DNA of 64,000 bases, from assembly GCA_009823395.1 (NCBI GenBank), contig CM020516.1, positions 5,047,001 through 5,111,000 of the forward strand. The letters are read 5' to 3'. Source of the stretch: Thamnaconus septentrionalis (taxonomy: Eukaryota; Chordata; Actinopteri; Tetraodontiformes; Monacanthidae). The notes beneath the pieces were generated by a model. That model worked only from the letters and a program-made list of their open reading frames with translations, was not told where the DNA came from and searched no databases. How positions within the stretch are numbered: position 1 is the stretch's first letter; every line of letters starts with the position of its first letter. Position numbers and translations under genes: made by a program. Shown here piece after piece: positions 22,828 to 58,800 of the stretch.

Positions 22828-22916
<89 letters not shown>

Positions 22917-23099
22917 AATAAAAGAGGAAAGGAATTTATACTTTTAGTGTCAACTATATATATACTATATATTTATATTTTGTTCTTTTTATACCAACCA
23001 AACATATGGTATAATGTTATGCGACGCGATGGTCCCCAGCAACATCATGAAAAAGTACAATGATTAAAATAAAGACACTGATCCCCCACTGTCATCCAG

Positions 23100-23143
<44 letters not shown>

Positions 23144-23373
23144 TGCTTCTTATTGGTCCAATTTCAGTGTCTTTTATTGTCTCAGCGCACTGCATTGCGG
23201 GAGTTTTGCACCTGGACTTTTATTCATCATTAATGACTATTTTGTTGTAGTAGTTGGCTGTGTTTAGTGTTGTGTTTAGTGTTGCATTTTAGTGTCGTGT
23301 TTAGTGTCGTTTGCTGTTAGTGTTTGGGATGTGTGTGGGAATGCCTCCCCCGACGGCCCGGCGGGGGCGCCGT
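20710..23373 (-). other. nckap1: Probable nckap1 3' UTR and convergent spacer
   Basis: This is non-coding sequence after the nckap1 stop (read on the minus strand). It is rich in A/T runs, with candidate minus-strand AATAAA signals (TTTATT on the plus strand) at, for example, 21208-21213. It contains a GT tract (23104-23142), a long GA tract (22798-22916) and a C-rich stretch (22618-22668). The end of the transcript cannot be fixed. Confidence 0.45.
22798..22916. repeat. (GA)n purine tract in nckap1 3' UTR
   Basis: About 118 bp of almost pure GA repeats with GGGA interruptions. On the transcribed nckap1 strand it would be a CU-rich run. Confidence 0.97.
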
Positions 23374-47337
<23,964 letters not shown>

Positions 47338-48565
47338 CTTCGCCCTGTTCGGTTAAAATTCCAATCTGGTCCGGGAAAAAAAAAATCACGAATCTCCGCA
47401 GGCTCTCGCCCGTAAACAAAGAAAAAAAGGACAGACTAGTGTTTTTATATGATCAGATTTCGCCCATGTTCAGATATTCGAGGACAGTGGCTTCCTGTAC
47501 TCCACCCACCGTCTCCCTGCCTGTTTTTTTCGGTCACAGGGATGAGGAGTTGTCCTGATTTCCACAACGAGGCTGCCCCTTTGCTGCGTTCAAAGATCTT
47601 CGTAAATAAGAATACCGGCGTCCTAAACCAGAGGTTCCCGAATCATTACCCAGAGAAAAAACTTTAATCGGTAACAGGACTAAAACCTGAGAAAATGTTT
47701 CAAAACTCAAATAAAAATACATATTTTCCCCTTTGAACTAGAAATATGTATTTACATATCACAGATATTATGCATTCCAATCTGCTAATTGGCCACCCAC
47801 TGAAACCAGAAACCAGAAACCAGAATCAGATTCTTGGAATTCCTGAAGAATCTGAGCGTACAGCATCAACTTTCCTACTTTGGCATTTCATATAAATGGC
47901 ATTGAGTAATGTTTTCAATATTCCAAAAATGGCAGATTCTCTAAATTTAAGCAGTGTAAATCCAACAAGTATTGCTGGCTGTTCACGTCCATCTGCGCGA
48001 AGCACCCTAAAAAAAATGTTATTAACAATTTTACCAACTGTCTTTGAACGCATCAGGTTCATGACGCAACTTCCGCCTCAGCTGTCAATCGCTGAATTCC
48101 TCCCTGTCGATGCTAATGCTACGTTATTACAGTGGTTTATGCAGAATTTAGGTCCGTTTTGAACGGCGTCGAAGTTCGATACACGTAAATAGGACTTACA
48201 TATATTTTGCCTCTGGGAAAAATGCAGGAAAACTAACAAAAAGAAACAAAAAACGATGATGACCATTTGTCTTCCATTACTTCTTTGAGGTAAAGATCTT
48301 AATTCACATTCTTACTCAACGCGTTCTATAGACTCTGTAGAGTCCGCAACGTAAAGTCTTGCAGCTAATGCACATTTGTTCACGTGACACAACTGCCCCG
48401 TTAAAAAAGTGATTAACCACAGCATAACATAATTAATAGACGGTAATCTTCCTCCTGAAGAACATCAACACTTCACCCAAAATGTCTTTGTTTGTTTTTT
48501 TTTGCTTTAAAATTAATTTTAATCCTCATTTCTATTATCAGCTGACTCAGGTTGAGGCTGCTGCA
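47338..48565. promoter_or_regulatory. Shared upstream region of divergent nckap1 and dusp19
   Basis: The start codons of nckap1 (minus, 47337) and dusp19 (plus, 48566) are 1.2 kb apart, head to head. The segment holds both 5' UTRs and presumably both promoters. The interior is moderately AT-rich with no TATA box that I would trust. Sequence on the other side of nckap1 exon 1 (46620-47230, with GCCTAGCCTAGCAACC at about 46676-46691) may contribute too. Confidence 0.5.
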
Positions 48566-51500
48566 ATGCATTCGCTGGCTCAGGAGATCCAGGGCTTTTC
48601 CAAGAGCAGTCTGAAGAAACAGTGCACGCATGTTACCACGGTGACAGGCAGGAAGCTGCTGGAGAGGAGGAGTGAGGGAGCTGATGGCCAGGAGCAGGTG
48701 GAAGAGCTGGAGGAGGAAGGAGGATGCGGATTTGTTGAAGATAAAAGTCTGGACCTTCAAGTTGGTGTCGTCAGACCTTTCTTACTGTTAGGTAATCCAA
48801 ACGATCCATACTCTTTTACTGCATTTTAATATCTGCGTCACATAGAGGCACAAGACAAAAATCAAGTGATTCTTACTTAAAATGATAAAAGTAAACGTCA
48901 ACAATAAACAGTAGACCTTTCTGCATGGAGAGTGCCCTCCTGTGGAGGGGAAGTACATATTGTCACTTAACATGGCAGGCGAGTCAAGTGGACCAAAAGG
49001 ACTGGCACATTGGATTCAAGCGATCCTTTGTAATTTATTATTTGTATTATTTTCTGGAGCTGTGATAAACTGCCAACCTGTCCAGTGTGTAACCCTGCCT
49101 TCTCTCAATTACACCTGTGATCAGCTCCAGCAAACACTCATCACCCTAAATGCAGGAAAAAGCAGGTATAGAAGACGGATGGATAGGTGTAAAATACTTT
49201 TGTAAGCATTAAAAAGTTGTCAGTGTCGATAAACCTAATTGCCAAATAATTTTCTAACTTTCACAATGCACAAGTTACCCCCGTGTTCCAGTCCATGTAA
49301 CAATGATTTAAGTTATAAAAAAAAACAAACCAAAAAAACCTTATGAGGTATAAATCAATGTCATTCATTTTGAATTAGTCTCAGCGGGTCGGCTGGTGTC
49401 CTCAGGCCGATGAACGATACCCTCACATGTCAGCGTGCATGTGTCCTACTGGAGTGTCCTTGAGCCTGATATTGAACACAGGGGTGCAGTTCACAGCTGT
49501 GGCTTATGCTGCGCTCTGACCTCACTGCAGGAGAGAATGAAAAGAGAGAATTTCTCAGTGGGGATCAATAAAATATTACATCTGTTCAGCTCGGTAAAGG
49601 TCACTCGTTCCCGTACAGCGGTTCACTGCTAATAATGTCATATTGCTCATTCCGCTGGTAGGAAACCTTATAGCATCACTTCTGTTGTACTTCTACCACA
49701 TAATATTTACAGTGTGCTGTTTTTCTCGCTGGTTAAATTTAATGATGCTGACTGAATGCTGACCGTTTTACATTAAAAACAAATAGCTTTAATGGGACTT
49801 AAACCCAACCATGTAGTGTATTGATATTAGTTTGTTCAGATTAACTGGGCAGATAATCTCTTTATTCTAGCACAGTCTGGATTTTTTGGATAATCCTGGA
49901 AAAAGAGCTTTAATCTCAAAATAGAATTCAGAAAGTTAATCAATGTGTATTTAGTTTTGTAGCCTTATGTTGCCAGAAGTGGGGCGTATAGATAAACCAG
50001 ATGTGTTTTTCCCTTAAAATGCATAATAGTTAGTTTTAATCTCAACAATTTAACATTTCCTGCTAAACCCTGACAGCAGCAAAATAAAATAATTAAAAAA
50101 AAAACCAACAGCTTGACTTAGAGATGACTTGTTTCCATCGCTTACCAGATTGACTTTCGTCCCTTATTGCACCCCCGCCCCACCCCCGCGCCCACATATA
50201 AAAAGTCCTGGCCCTCCCGCGTCTCCTCACAGATGTGTCAGTTTAAATCTTTTCCTCTGACGCTGAAGAGGCATATGGGCTGCGGCTGGATTAAATCCAA
50301 AGACGCCCGCTCTATCCTCTGGACTTAGATTTAATTCTGAACTCCATGAATTTTTGGCTTTATGTGAAAGCAGCTGCGGCAAAAGAGTGCAAATATTGCC
50401 GCTTTAAAGGCGACGAGCTGCAGCGCCGGCTGTCCACTGCATGCGGAAGACTGGCCTTTATATCTCCCATCCTGCCCATGTGTCTCTCTGGCGTGACCAT
50501 CCTGCTCCTGCCTCTTCCGGACGACCACTGCTGACTTAATCAACAGTCATGTGACAAATTAAAAGAGCGCCTGTTGTTGGGCTCCTCCTGCGATTCCCCT
50601 CACTAACAGTCAGTCGGACCAGTTGGCTGGTCGGCCGGTTGGCCGTAGTCGCGTCTCTCTCACTTTGCGCCCTCCATTTGTCTTTGAGGCGCTTCCTGCA
50701 TTAGTTATTCACACTCTTGGCTGTTGTTGGAGGGGGAAAAAAAGACACCCACTTCTCATGAAAACCATAAACTTCCCTTTGCTGCAGTGGGAGATAACAG
50801 CAAATGTTTATTTCAGCAGTTCTCAGGCCTGGCCCGGTGCTACCATACAAATCATCAGATTCCCTTTCCCCACACTCCAGCTTTAAGCCATTTTAATGTT
50901 GGTTTCTGCTGACTGATATCTTCCCCCTATGGTGTTACAGCTGTTCAAAAGCATTTTCTGTCTGAATGTTTTCCCACTAAGTGATAAAGGTGCTGATATC
51001 CTGCAGCATTTGCCGTCTGCTGCTGGAAATTTACACAACTGAATCACTTTATCTCCCTTCATGCCGCATGGCTTATGCTTTTATTCATTCTGTTTGGAGG
51101 AAAACGGCTAGGAGGAGACTTTCACTTTTTCTTTAAGCCCCAGTGCCAGAATCTACAGACGTATCAGTTCTGTCCAGTCAACAACAATACCTGCCAAGAA
51201 AATTGATTTTTTTTTTTAAACACGCCTTCAGTAGCAAATTAAGTGTTTTTTGACTCGTATTGCAAAGCCGAAATAAAGTGTATAGTCCCCTCTTTCTAAA
51301 ATTTGACAAAAAAAGAGTAATTCTGATGAACATTTTGCATTGATCCGCCAAGTAATTAAGCTGCAAGAAGCATTTTCCCCCCAGACAAAAGCCTTGACGT
51401 TGTAAGCTGTGGCGTGCCCTCCCGTCTGTCTTCTCACCGCGTTGCCTTTGCCTTTTGCAGCTTCTCAGGATGCGGCCCATGACATCGACACCCTGCTGAG

Positions 51501-54500
51501 ATATAAGGTCAGTACAGTGGGATCGATGCGGCCGGCGTGCCCTTGCCTCGCAGCCCGTCCCATGTGCTGTGACATGAGATTAGCGGCGGGCGTGCAGGTG
51601 CGTGCGCCGAGCAGCCAATACCTGGAGGAGCTTCGCCACTCATGCAGTGACGCTTTGGCTCACTAGAGGGAGTCAGTCCACGATTACCACGAGGCTCCCT
51701 CTTTCCCCTCCACATTGGAGATATGTGGCCGCCTTCCCTCTGCAGTGGCTGCTCCCGGGCACCGGCTTATTGCTGCCTGTGCAGTCTCAGCGTGATGAAT
51801 CGGACAGATTACAGATGCGTTCCTGCTCCCTGCGACAAGACCTTCGCACCGCTGATAAGCAAATAAAGCCAGATAGCTTGTAAAGCTCTTGACGGTGGGG
51901 GCCAGAGTCAATTTATGAAGGGTGCCTGGTTCTATCTGTTGAATTTAATAATCCTTGTTTGATATCGCAACAAAAAAAAAGACAAAAGTCAAATGTGACT
52001 TTAAGAGATGCCCCATCCCTTTTTTTTTTTTTAACACAAGGCCACATAGTTAAATAAATACGAATTAAAGCAAACTGCTTGAAGAGTTTGTGATAATTTA
52101 GCATCAGATAAATACAGAACACCATTAGTAAGTCCACGTGTGCTGCGAGTCTTTGACTGCATGTCTGTGCAGTAGCCAGGTGTCTGGCGGCATTTAAGCA
52201 AGAGCTTGACAAGATTCTTTCAAACGAATTGGATCATCAGTCTTTCTTTTTCAACCTGCTTCTCTTCCCTCTCGGTCTGCCATCCATCTCCTTCCACCCT
52301 CCTGCCCTTCAGTCATATTCACATGGTGTCGTGTCATCAATATGGCTGACGGAACAGCGCCACTGCCAGAGCGAGGAGCGCTCTCTGTAAGACAAGTCAA
52401 TGCTGAGGGGTTATTTGCTCAAGGACTCTCTCGTCTCTTTGTCCCCTGTTAGGTGTCTCATGTGCTAAATGTGGCTTACAGAGTCACAAACCCGTTCCCG
52501 GATCGGCTGGTGTACAAGACGCTCCAGATCCTGGATCTCCCAGACACTGACATAACTTCATACATGGAGGAATGCAGCTCCTTTATTGACCAGGCCCGAG
52601 ACAAGGTGCATTCATCACTCTGAAACACGGCTGGGATGAAGTAGATGTCTTCAAAAATATTCCTTTCTATAGAAAATTAACACAATATACACTAGCAGCC
52701 AAAAGTTGTTTGTATTGCTTCTCATCGTATTGTAAGTATGTAGGTTGAAATAATTGCCTCTCCTTAACAGTAAAACCTTGATTACTCATTGGTACTTAGT
52801 GTCAATAAAGAAACCTAAAGTAACCACCAATCATCGTTATTATCATGACTAACGTCAATGTCAAAAGCTGCACTAAAGTGCCAAAGCGTAAAGTAAATAG
52901 GTGCACCGGAGCATAAAATGTTCTTGCAATCAGACAGCCGAGTAAAGTGCAAGAACCGCGACGCTGCAGTGCAAGGACTCTGTCTTCCGCCTCTGACAGA
53001 CGCACACACAGGAAAGGCACAAACACTCACAACAGACGCTCCCGGAGGATAAAAGCGCACCAAGGCTCTTCTAATTTCCCTGTATCTGCTTCCCTCTCTG
53101 CAGCACTTTTTTTCCCCCCGCGTCTGCCGGCTTATTGAACAAGTCAGCGTACGTGCACATCTATCGCGCCGCCTCATTGTGATGCATTAACGCACATCTG
53201 CGGCAATCACTTATCTGTAACGCAACTCTGAGGTGAGACGGGCCGGGCCGGAATAGCCGAGTGATCACGCTGGTCTCATCTAATGTGGACACGGTCGCAA
53301 CATTCTCCGTCCACACCTGCCTGGTGGGCGGTGCCTTTTTTGGGGAAGGTTCCCGACTGGACGTTTTGAATTTATTTTGGTGTGTGTCTGTGGGTGTGTG
53401 TGTGTGTGTGTGTGTGCGTTGGGGAATTGTGCGCAAAGAGAACATAATGCGATATGAGCGCTGATATGAAAGCGCTCGACTCGATGGCAATGAAATAACA
53501 GCAAACAAGAAACTATGACAAAACCAAATTAAGTCTCCATGTTTGCTGTGATGGATTGTCTTGCTTGGGCAATTTCTCCACTCCAGAGCTTTTTGCTGTC
53601 CCCACTTTTTTTTTTTTTTTGTTTGGGTTGGAGGTGAAACAAGATCAGGTGCACATCTAGAGTGTGCACAGGCAGCAGAGAAACTTTATGATTGATGGAA
53701 AGAGTGATGTCATCAGTCTATCCTCTCTGTATGTTCTGACTGTTCAGATTTGGTTGTGTTTGATAATGATAAGAATTTCTCACTGAGATAAAGTGCCAAA
53801 GTGTTTAAACAGCCTAAACTGCGGGTAGCCGAAGCTATTTTAAATGTCCCGTCCTCTGGTGGGTGTTGATTGACATGTAAAAATTTAGAAAAAAAAGAAA
53901 AACCCAAACCTGCCTACTGTTCTTCTTCAACGCAGCCAAGAAAAGGAGCTCTTTTTTTTCTCCTGCCACTGATGGGAGGCACCGTGTTGAATAAAAGAGA
54001 TAAATGTGTCAATATGCTGAGCTTCAGAACGGAGCCGTGGGCCTGCAAGCATTGTCTAAAGATGTGGCAGGAATTTAAAAAATTCATTTCCAGCCAGGCA
54101 CTCTAGGCAGTAAAATAATTACATCAACATTAATATTAATCGTATCGCAAATTTTTGACACGCACGCACGCGCACGCCGGCGCTCACACAAAGGCAAAAC
54201 GGCAGAAAGCGATTTATTCCATCTGGCCTCGGCCTACATGCTCCGTCTCATCCTGCCGCCGAAGACGCGCAGAGTCAGACGTTACACGTTTTCACGAAAG
54301 GCGCGAAGGCAGGCGGAGATGTTTTCTTTCCGCCCTGCGACTGGCGATTTGTCGAGCGGTTGAACGAAACTTCATTTGCGCGAACATGTTACATGTAAAT
54401 GTGATCACTAAACCCATTTGCTGCCTTCTCAGTGGTGAGTGTTCACACAGGCCTCGCACACTTTGATTTTCCTGGAGCTGCTGCATTCGAGCTTAAACGC

Positions 54501-55091
54501 AAAAAACAAGGCCTTTTGAAATCAGACTTTTCTGTCTTGAGATGAATTTTTGCGTTTCAAATTTTTTTCGGGGTGGATGTTGACATGAAAGATACGGGTG
54601 GATAACAGCAGACTTTTCAGAGATATTTAGACAGTAATTAACATGATGAAACCAGCCACATCTTGCCGAAACAGAGTAGGTTTCTTTTTAATTGAGAGCA
54701 CAATTTAATATAATAACACATCTTCTGGTCTGTAATCATGTAGAGTCACACAAGTAATTATCCTCAAATAGTCACTCCAGAAGCAGCATGTTTAGCCGTT
54801 TACTGCCTCCAGTCAAACACTTGATTTTACCTCCCTGCTGGACCTGATGCCTCATCTTTGTCTCTGTCCACACAGGACGGTGTAGTTCTGGTCCACTGCA
54901 ACGCCGGCGTGTCACGCTCTTCCTCCATTGTAATTGGGTACCTGATGCTGAGAGAGAAGCTGCCATTCCAGGAGGCCTACAGCCAGGTGAAGACGGCCAG
55001 ACCTTCAGTTCGCCCCAACCCCGGGTTCTACCAGCAGCTGCAGCTCTACAAACCTTCAGCTGCTGATGTTTTCCCGCCGGGTGACGGTTGA
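48566..55091 (+). CDS. dusp19: DUSP19 (SKRP1), dual-specificity protein phosphatase
   Basis: Coding exons: 48566-48791, 51461-51507, 52453-52605, 54876-55091, GT-AG, phases agree, 213 aa (human 217). The start [20 protein letters not shown] aligns with human DUSP19 [20 protein letters not shown], and that decides for this ATG over an upstream in-frame one at 48482. The DSP domain covers about residues 65-200: [46 protein letters not shown], and the signature [11 protein letters not shown] with Cys150 and Arg156 as nucleophile and phosphate-binding residue. The family acts in JNK-pathway (MKK7) scaffolding and dephosphorylation in the cytosol. A Glu-rich insert ([12 protein letters not shown]) precedes the domain. 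The poly(A) signal AATAAA is at 55541-55546. Intact. Confidence 0.96.
48792..51460 (+). other. dusp19: dusp19 intron 1 (2.7 kb)
   Basis: It holds an L2-type 3' end in reverse orientation (49067-49190) and otherwise repeat-poor DNA. At 50200-50560 the sequence is GC-balanced and free of simple repeats, a candidate conserved non-coding element. No coding exon seen. Confidence 0.5.
49067..49190 (-). mobile_element. L2-type LINE 3' fragment, reverse orientation
   Basis: CTGCCAACCTGTCCAGTGTG, then CCCTGCCTTCTCTCAATTAC and AGGTATAGAAGACGGATGGA form the reverse complement of the fish L2 3' signature also seen at 14838-15222. It is truncated and diverged. Confidence 0.7.
52606..54875 (+). other. dusp19: dusp19 intron 3 (2.3 kb)
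   Basis: Contains a GT tract (53391-53416), T runs (53606-53621) and otherwise unique-looking DNA. I see no additional exon. Confidence 0.5.
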
Positions 55092-55540
55092 CTGTGGATT
55101 TTTTTTTTTTTCTCACGGCTTCGGGAGGGAAAGAGTCAGCTCACTTCAGCTGACTCTTTGGCAGCAGTGGCCACTGGGTTTGCACTGGTAGAAACAGGTG
55201 GACTGCATGACATTAATGAGCTCTGTGAGAGTCAGAGGCCGAACTAATGAGTCAAAGTTGGTTTAATGCTGTGCAGAGTCTCTGCAGTTCTCTCCAGCTT
55301 TGTCCCAATGATTTCTCTTTAGATGATTCTTTGTCTTTTGCACCATCTCTAATGCAAAGGAGTAGATCACTGCTGCTGTGTGCAACTCAAAATGTCTCCA
55401 GTGTCGTTTGAAATGACAAAGTGTCATTTTTGTCTTTGTTCAGATTGTTAAATCTTTTTAAGCTCTTTTTTTCTTTTTTCAGGAAGGTCTTTTATAAGAA
55501 TTACAACTAGCAAAGAAAAACAGCAACTTTTTTCTTTTCC

Positions 55541-55546
55541 AATAAA
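55541..55546 (+). terminator. dusp19: dusp19 poly(A) signal
   Basis: AATAAA 450 bases after the TGA at 55089-55091, followed closely by a second AATAAAA at about 55556. An alternative lies at about 55818. Confidence 0.55.
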
Positions 55547-55829
55547 GGAAGCCATAATAAAAGACACATTTGATGTTATTTTTTAGCTTTTGAGCACATT
55601 CTGTTCTTTTTCATTTGCCACAGAAGTTGTTCCCACATCCACTCATGATAGGACATTAATGCAGGTGATAACCAACATTTCGTCTATGTTCTTTAGAAGA
55701 AACTGAGCTTTACCTTTTTTCTTTTCCTTTCTAATTAAAACGGTCGTCTCTTTTTTTCCCCCTTCACTGCAGCAACACACAATGTAGCTGTCACCGCCAC
55801 TGCCGCAGTGTCTCTATCAATAAAACAAC

Positions 55830-58800
55830 CCCGCCGAGTGGCCGCTCGCACATCTCTCCCTTGAAATAATTAGTCGGTAATTAGCCCATAGATAATGAGA
55901 GAGAACCCACTTGGCTCTAATGTTAATCAAGCGTCGCTGCTGAGACGGGCTCTCGACGCCGCAAAACTCACAAATCCATATCGCGAGGAGGCGTCCGCCT
56001 CTCACTCATCCGGCCGCTCGCTGATATGGATTAATGTCTGCGGCGTTGACGTCCAAGTCCGCAGAGAGGGAAGCTGTGCTGCGTGTCGAGCCTAATGTAG
56101 GGGGACCAAGCCAACATTTTATTTATCGGAAAATCACGACCAGATGCTCTCGGTCTCGTCGCCTGCAAAGTTACAGTGACATAAAATGAGCGAAACGCCA
56201 TCAACCTCCCAAAATGACCCAAAAGTTGACTGAATTATGGTCACTGTGATGATACGTTTGCCAGTTTTCAGGCGCAACCTTTGAGTGGAATTCAACTTTT
56301 TTTATTTATTTATTTTTTACATTTTTGTGCATTTGAATTAGGGAATAACGAGATTAAACCTTCCATTTAAAGAGGTTCAACCATTTAGAAAAAAAACATA
56401 ACACAACAAGGCGTGCACTAGTATCAGCATTAGTCTGCAAGCGGTAAAGCTTCCTGCTCTAACAGCTCTTGTTCAAGCCTCCTCTTGAACTGGAGTCTTG
56501 TGGTAATTAACGCAGTTATTTGCCCCCGTTTTTTAAAGTGCATCTTGGAGGCCGTCGCCCTGAGGAGGCGGAGGAGGGACGGGGAGGGGGAGGCTGGAGG
56601 TTTGGTTCTCTGCCAGTAACTTGGGGGGAGGATGTAAGTTCTGCCAAATTGGCTGCGGCTCCTCGTAGGCCAATAAAGGTCATAGATTATTTAACAAGCG
56701 GACGGGCTGCAAAAAAGAAAAAGAAAACGCCAGTCGCCTGTCGTGGCTAATGACTAAATTTTGGAACTGCACAACTTCACTTGCTCTCCCAACTATGTGC
56801 ACACTGTCATCTAATAAACACACAACTTTGCTCGTTACAGTCCTGAGTAATAACAGGCCAATAAAATATTGAACAAATGTCTGAGTGGCGACGACAGAGC
56901 CAATATGCAGTCTGTGGTAGCACTTGAGCGTGGGGGGGCGCAGTGGAAGTGTGGAGGGGGTCTGGCCTTTTCTTTGGTCTCGTTCAATGGTGTATCACTG
57001 AGGAGTGTGTGTGTGTGTGCGTGCGTGCCGTGCAGCCAACTGGGCTACCCCTGACATTTTTGTGGCATTTCACCGTCTGGATGTGTCGGCCCCACAGCAT
57101 GGCATGAGCCGGCCCATCTGCATGGTCTCAAGGGGTCCGAGCACCATCTCGCTCCGTGCACACCTCGGAATGAGAATATTAACAGGGAGACGGAGGAGGC
57201 TGCCGCACGAGCGTGCGCGCACTGCAGCAGGAGCAACAGTCCCCTAAAGCGTTACAGTCCTCTGTAACACGGCTCTCATTAGGCTGAATCAAAGGGCCAC
57301 ACACAACACAGGGAATACATGCAGAAATCTATCGTTCTATCTATATAGTCAGACACCATTTATCTAACTTTGCACTCAGTGACGTTCTGCATAGCTTTCA
57401 TTTGATTCTATAAACAATCAGCTGCAAAGCTGGGATGAAACGCCCCCGAGGGGGCCAGGAGGACGAGATAGAATGTCGCTCTGAGTTACTGACCTACTGC
57501 ATGTATGTGAGCATAGATTAGAAGACAAAACCTTAGGTAGTAAGGAGCGTGCATGCATAATTACATACATACATGGACAAGAAGAACGTACAACCGTCGC
57601 TGAGGATTTTTCTCAGTGGAGAACATTGTGTTGCTTTCCTCCCCGAGGGAGATAGAAACTTGACGATGCATAGGATGCAGAGGAATATTTTATTTTTTTC
57701 CATTCATCCTCTTCCGTATAAACAGTGAAAATGAATATCCCCACATGCGAGCATTATTCCATTTTTTGGGGGGTTTAGAAATGTCTATTATAATATACAT
57801 AAATAAATAACTATTGAGTTGCAGGCATTCATTGTGTACAGTACACTGTATTATTACATATTTTAATAATTTCCTTCTTATCTCCCCCAATCCCAAAACA
57901 GTAGTTATAATCCACCAGTGATCCCAATTATCCCAGCCATGAAATGAAAAACCCACCAAGGTGTGAGAGGAAAAACCTCATTTGCATGCATTAAAAACAA
58001 ACACATTGATAAAAATAGAGAGTAAACAACCACAAGGACAAGTGGACAGGGACTCCAAAGTGGAATCTGTATTTGTGTTAAATTAATTTAGTGGAGCCGA
58101 TGGGAGGAGGGTTTTAAGCTTATTGCCTTATAGGATCATGGGAGCCAAAGTAGGAGGAAATTTATCAGATAAGCCTCTTACTGTGCGCTTTATTTGCTCG
58201 ACAATATTTGGTCACTAAAGCAGAGAGGGACTCTGGAGGATCTTGACAATTTCCTGTTGAGGAAAAAATCCGTCGACAAGTCAGCGCGGATGCAAATGTA
58301 CTAATACGGAGTCAGTCGGTGAGAAACTCAAAATGGGATTTTTTTCGATCCCAGTGTGTAAATAAATAATGGCACATGTATCTGTGGCATCACACGATGC
58401 AATTTAATCCAATCAACGTGTAATAACATAATGTGCCAAAGAAAAATAGTCACTTTACAAGCTTCAGCTATTATGAGATCACAAAGGACAAAGTTCACAG
58501 ACGGTCCCCTTAAAAAAAAATCTGAAATGTGACAGTAAAATTTGGTGAACTTGTCTTTGTTACCAGAATGCGGAACCTCTTTCAGTTGGAAGAAAAAAAC
58601 CTATCCAGGTAATTGTTTGGAATTTACTTTTTTTTTTCTTCTCCTTCTTTTATGTGCTGCACATTTCGTGGGAGTTAATTGCAGCCACTACAAAAGAGAC
58701 AAAGGAACTGGTGCGCTCCACACAACAAAAGAGCAGCAGCGCTGCTGCTGTCAGCACAACTAAAGCCAGAGCAATATTGCAGGAGACCAGGATACAAGCG

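Noticed and set aside
48482..48565. Upstream in-frame ATG for dusp19
   Set aside because: The added residues (MSLFVFFCFKINFN) resemble translated AT-rich leader; the ATG at 48566 aligns with the human start.
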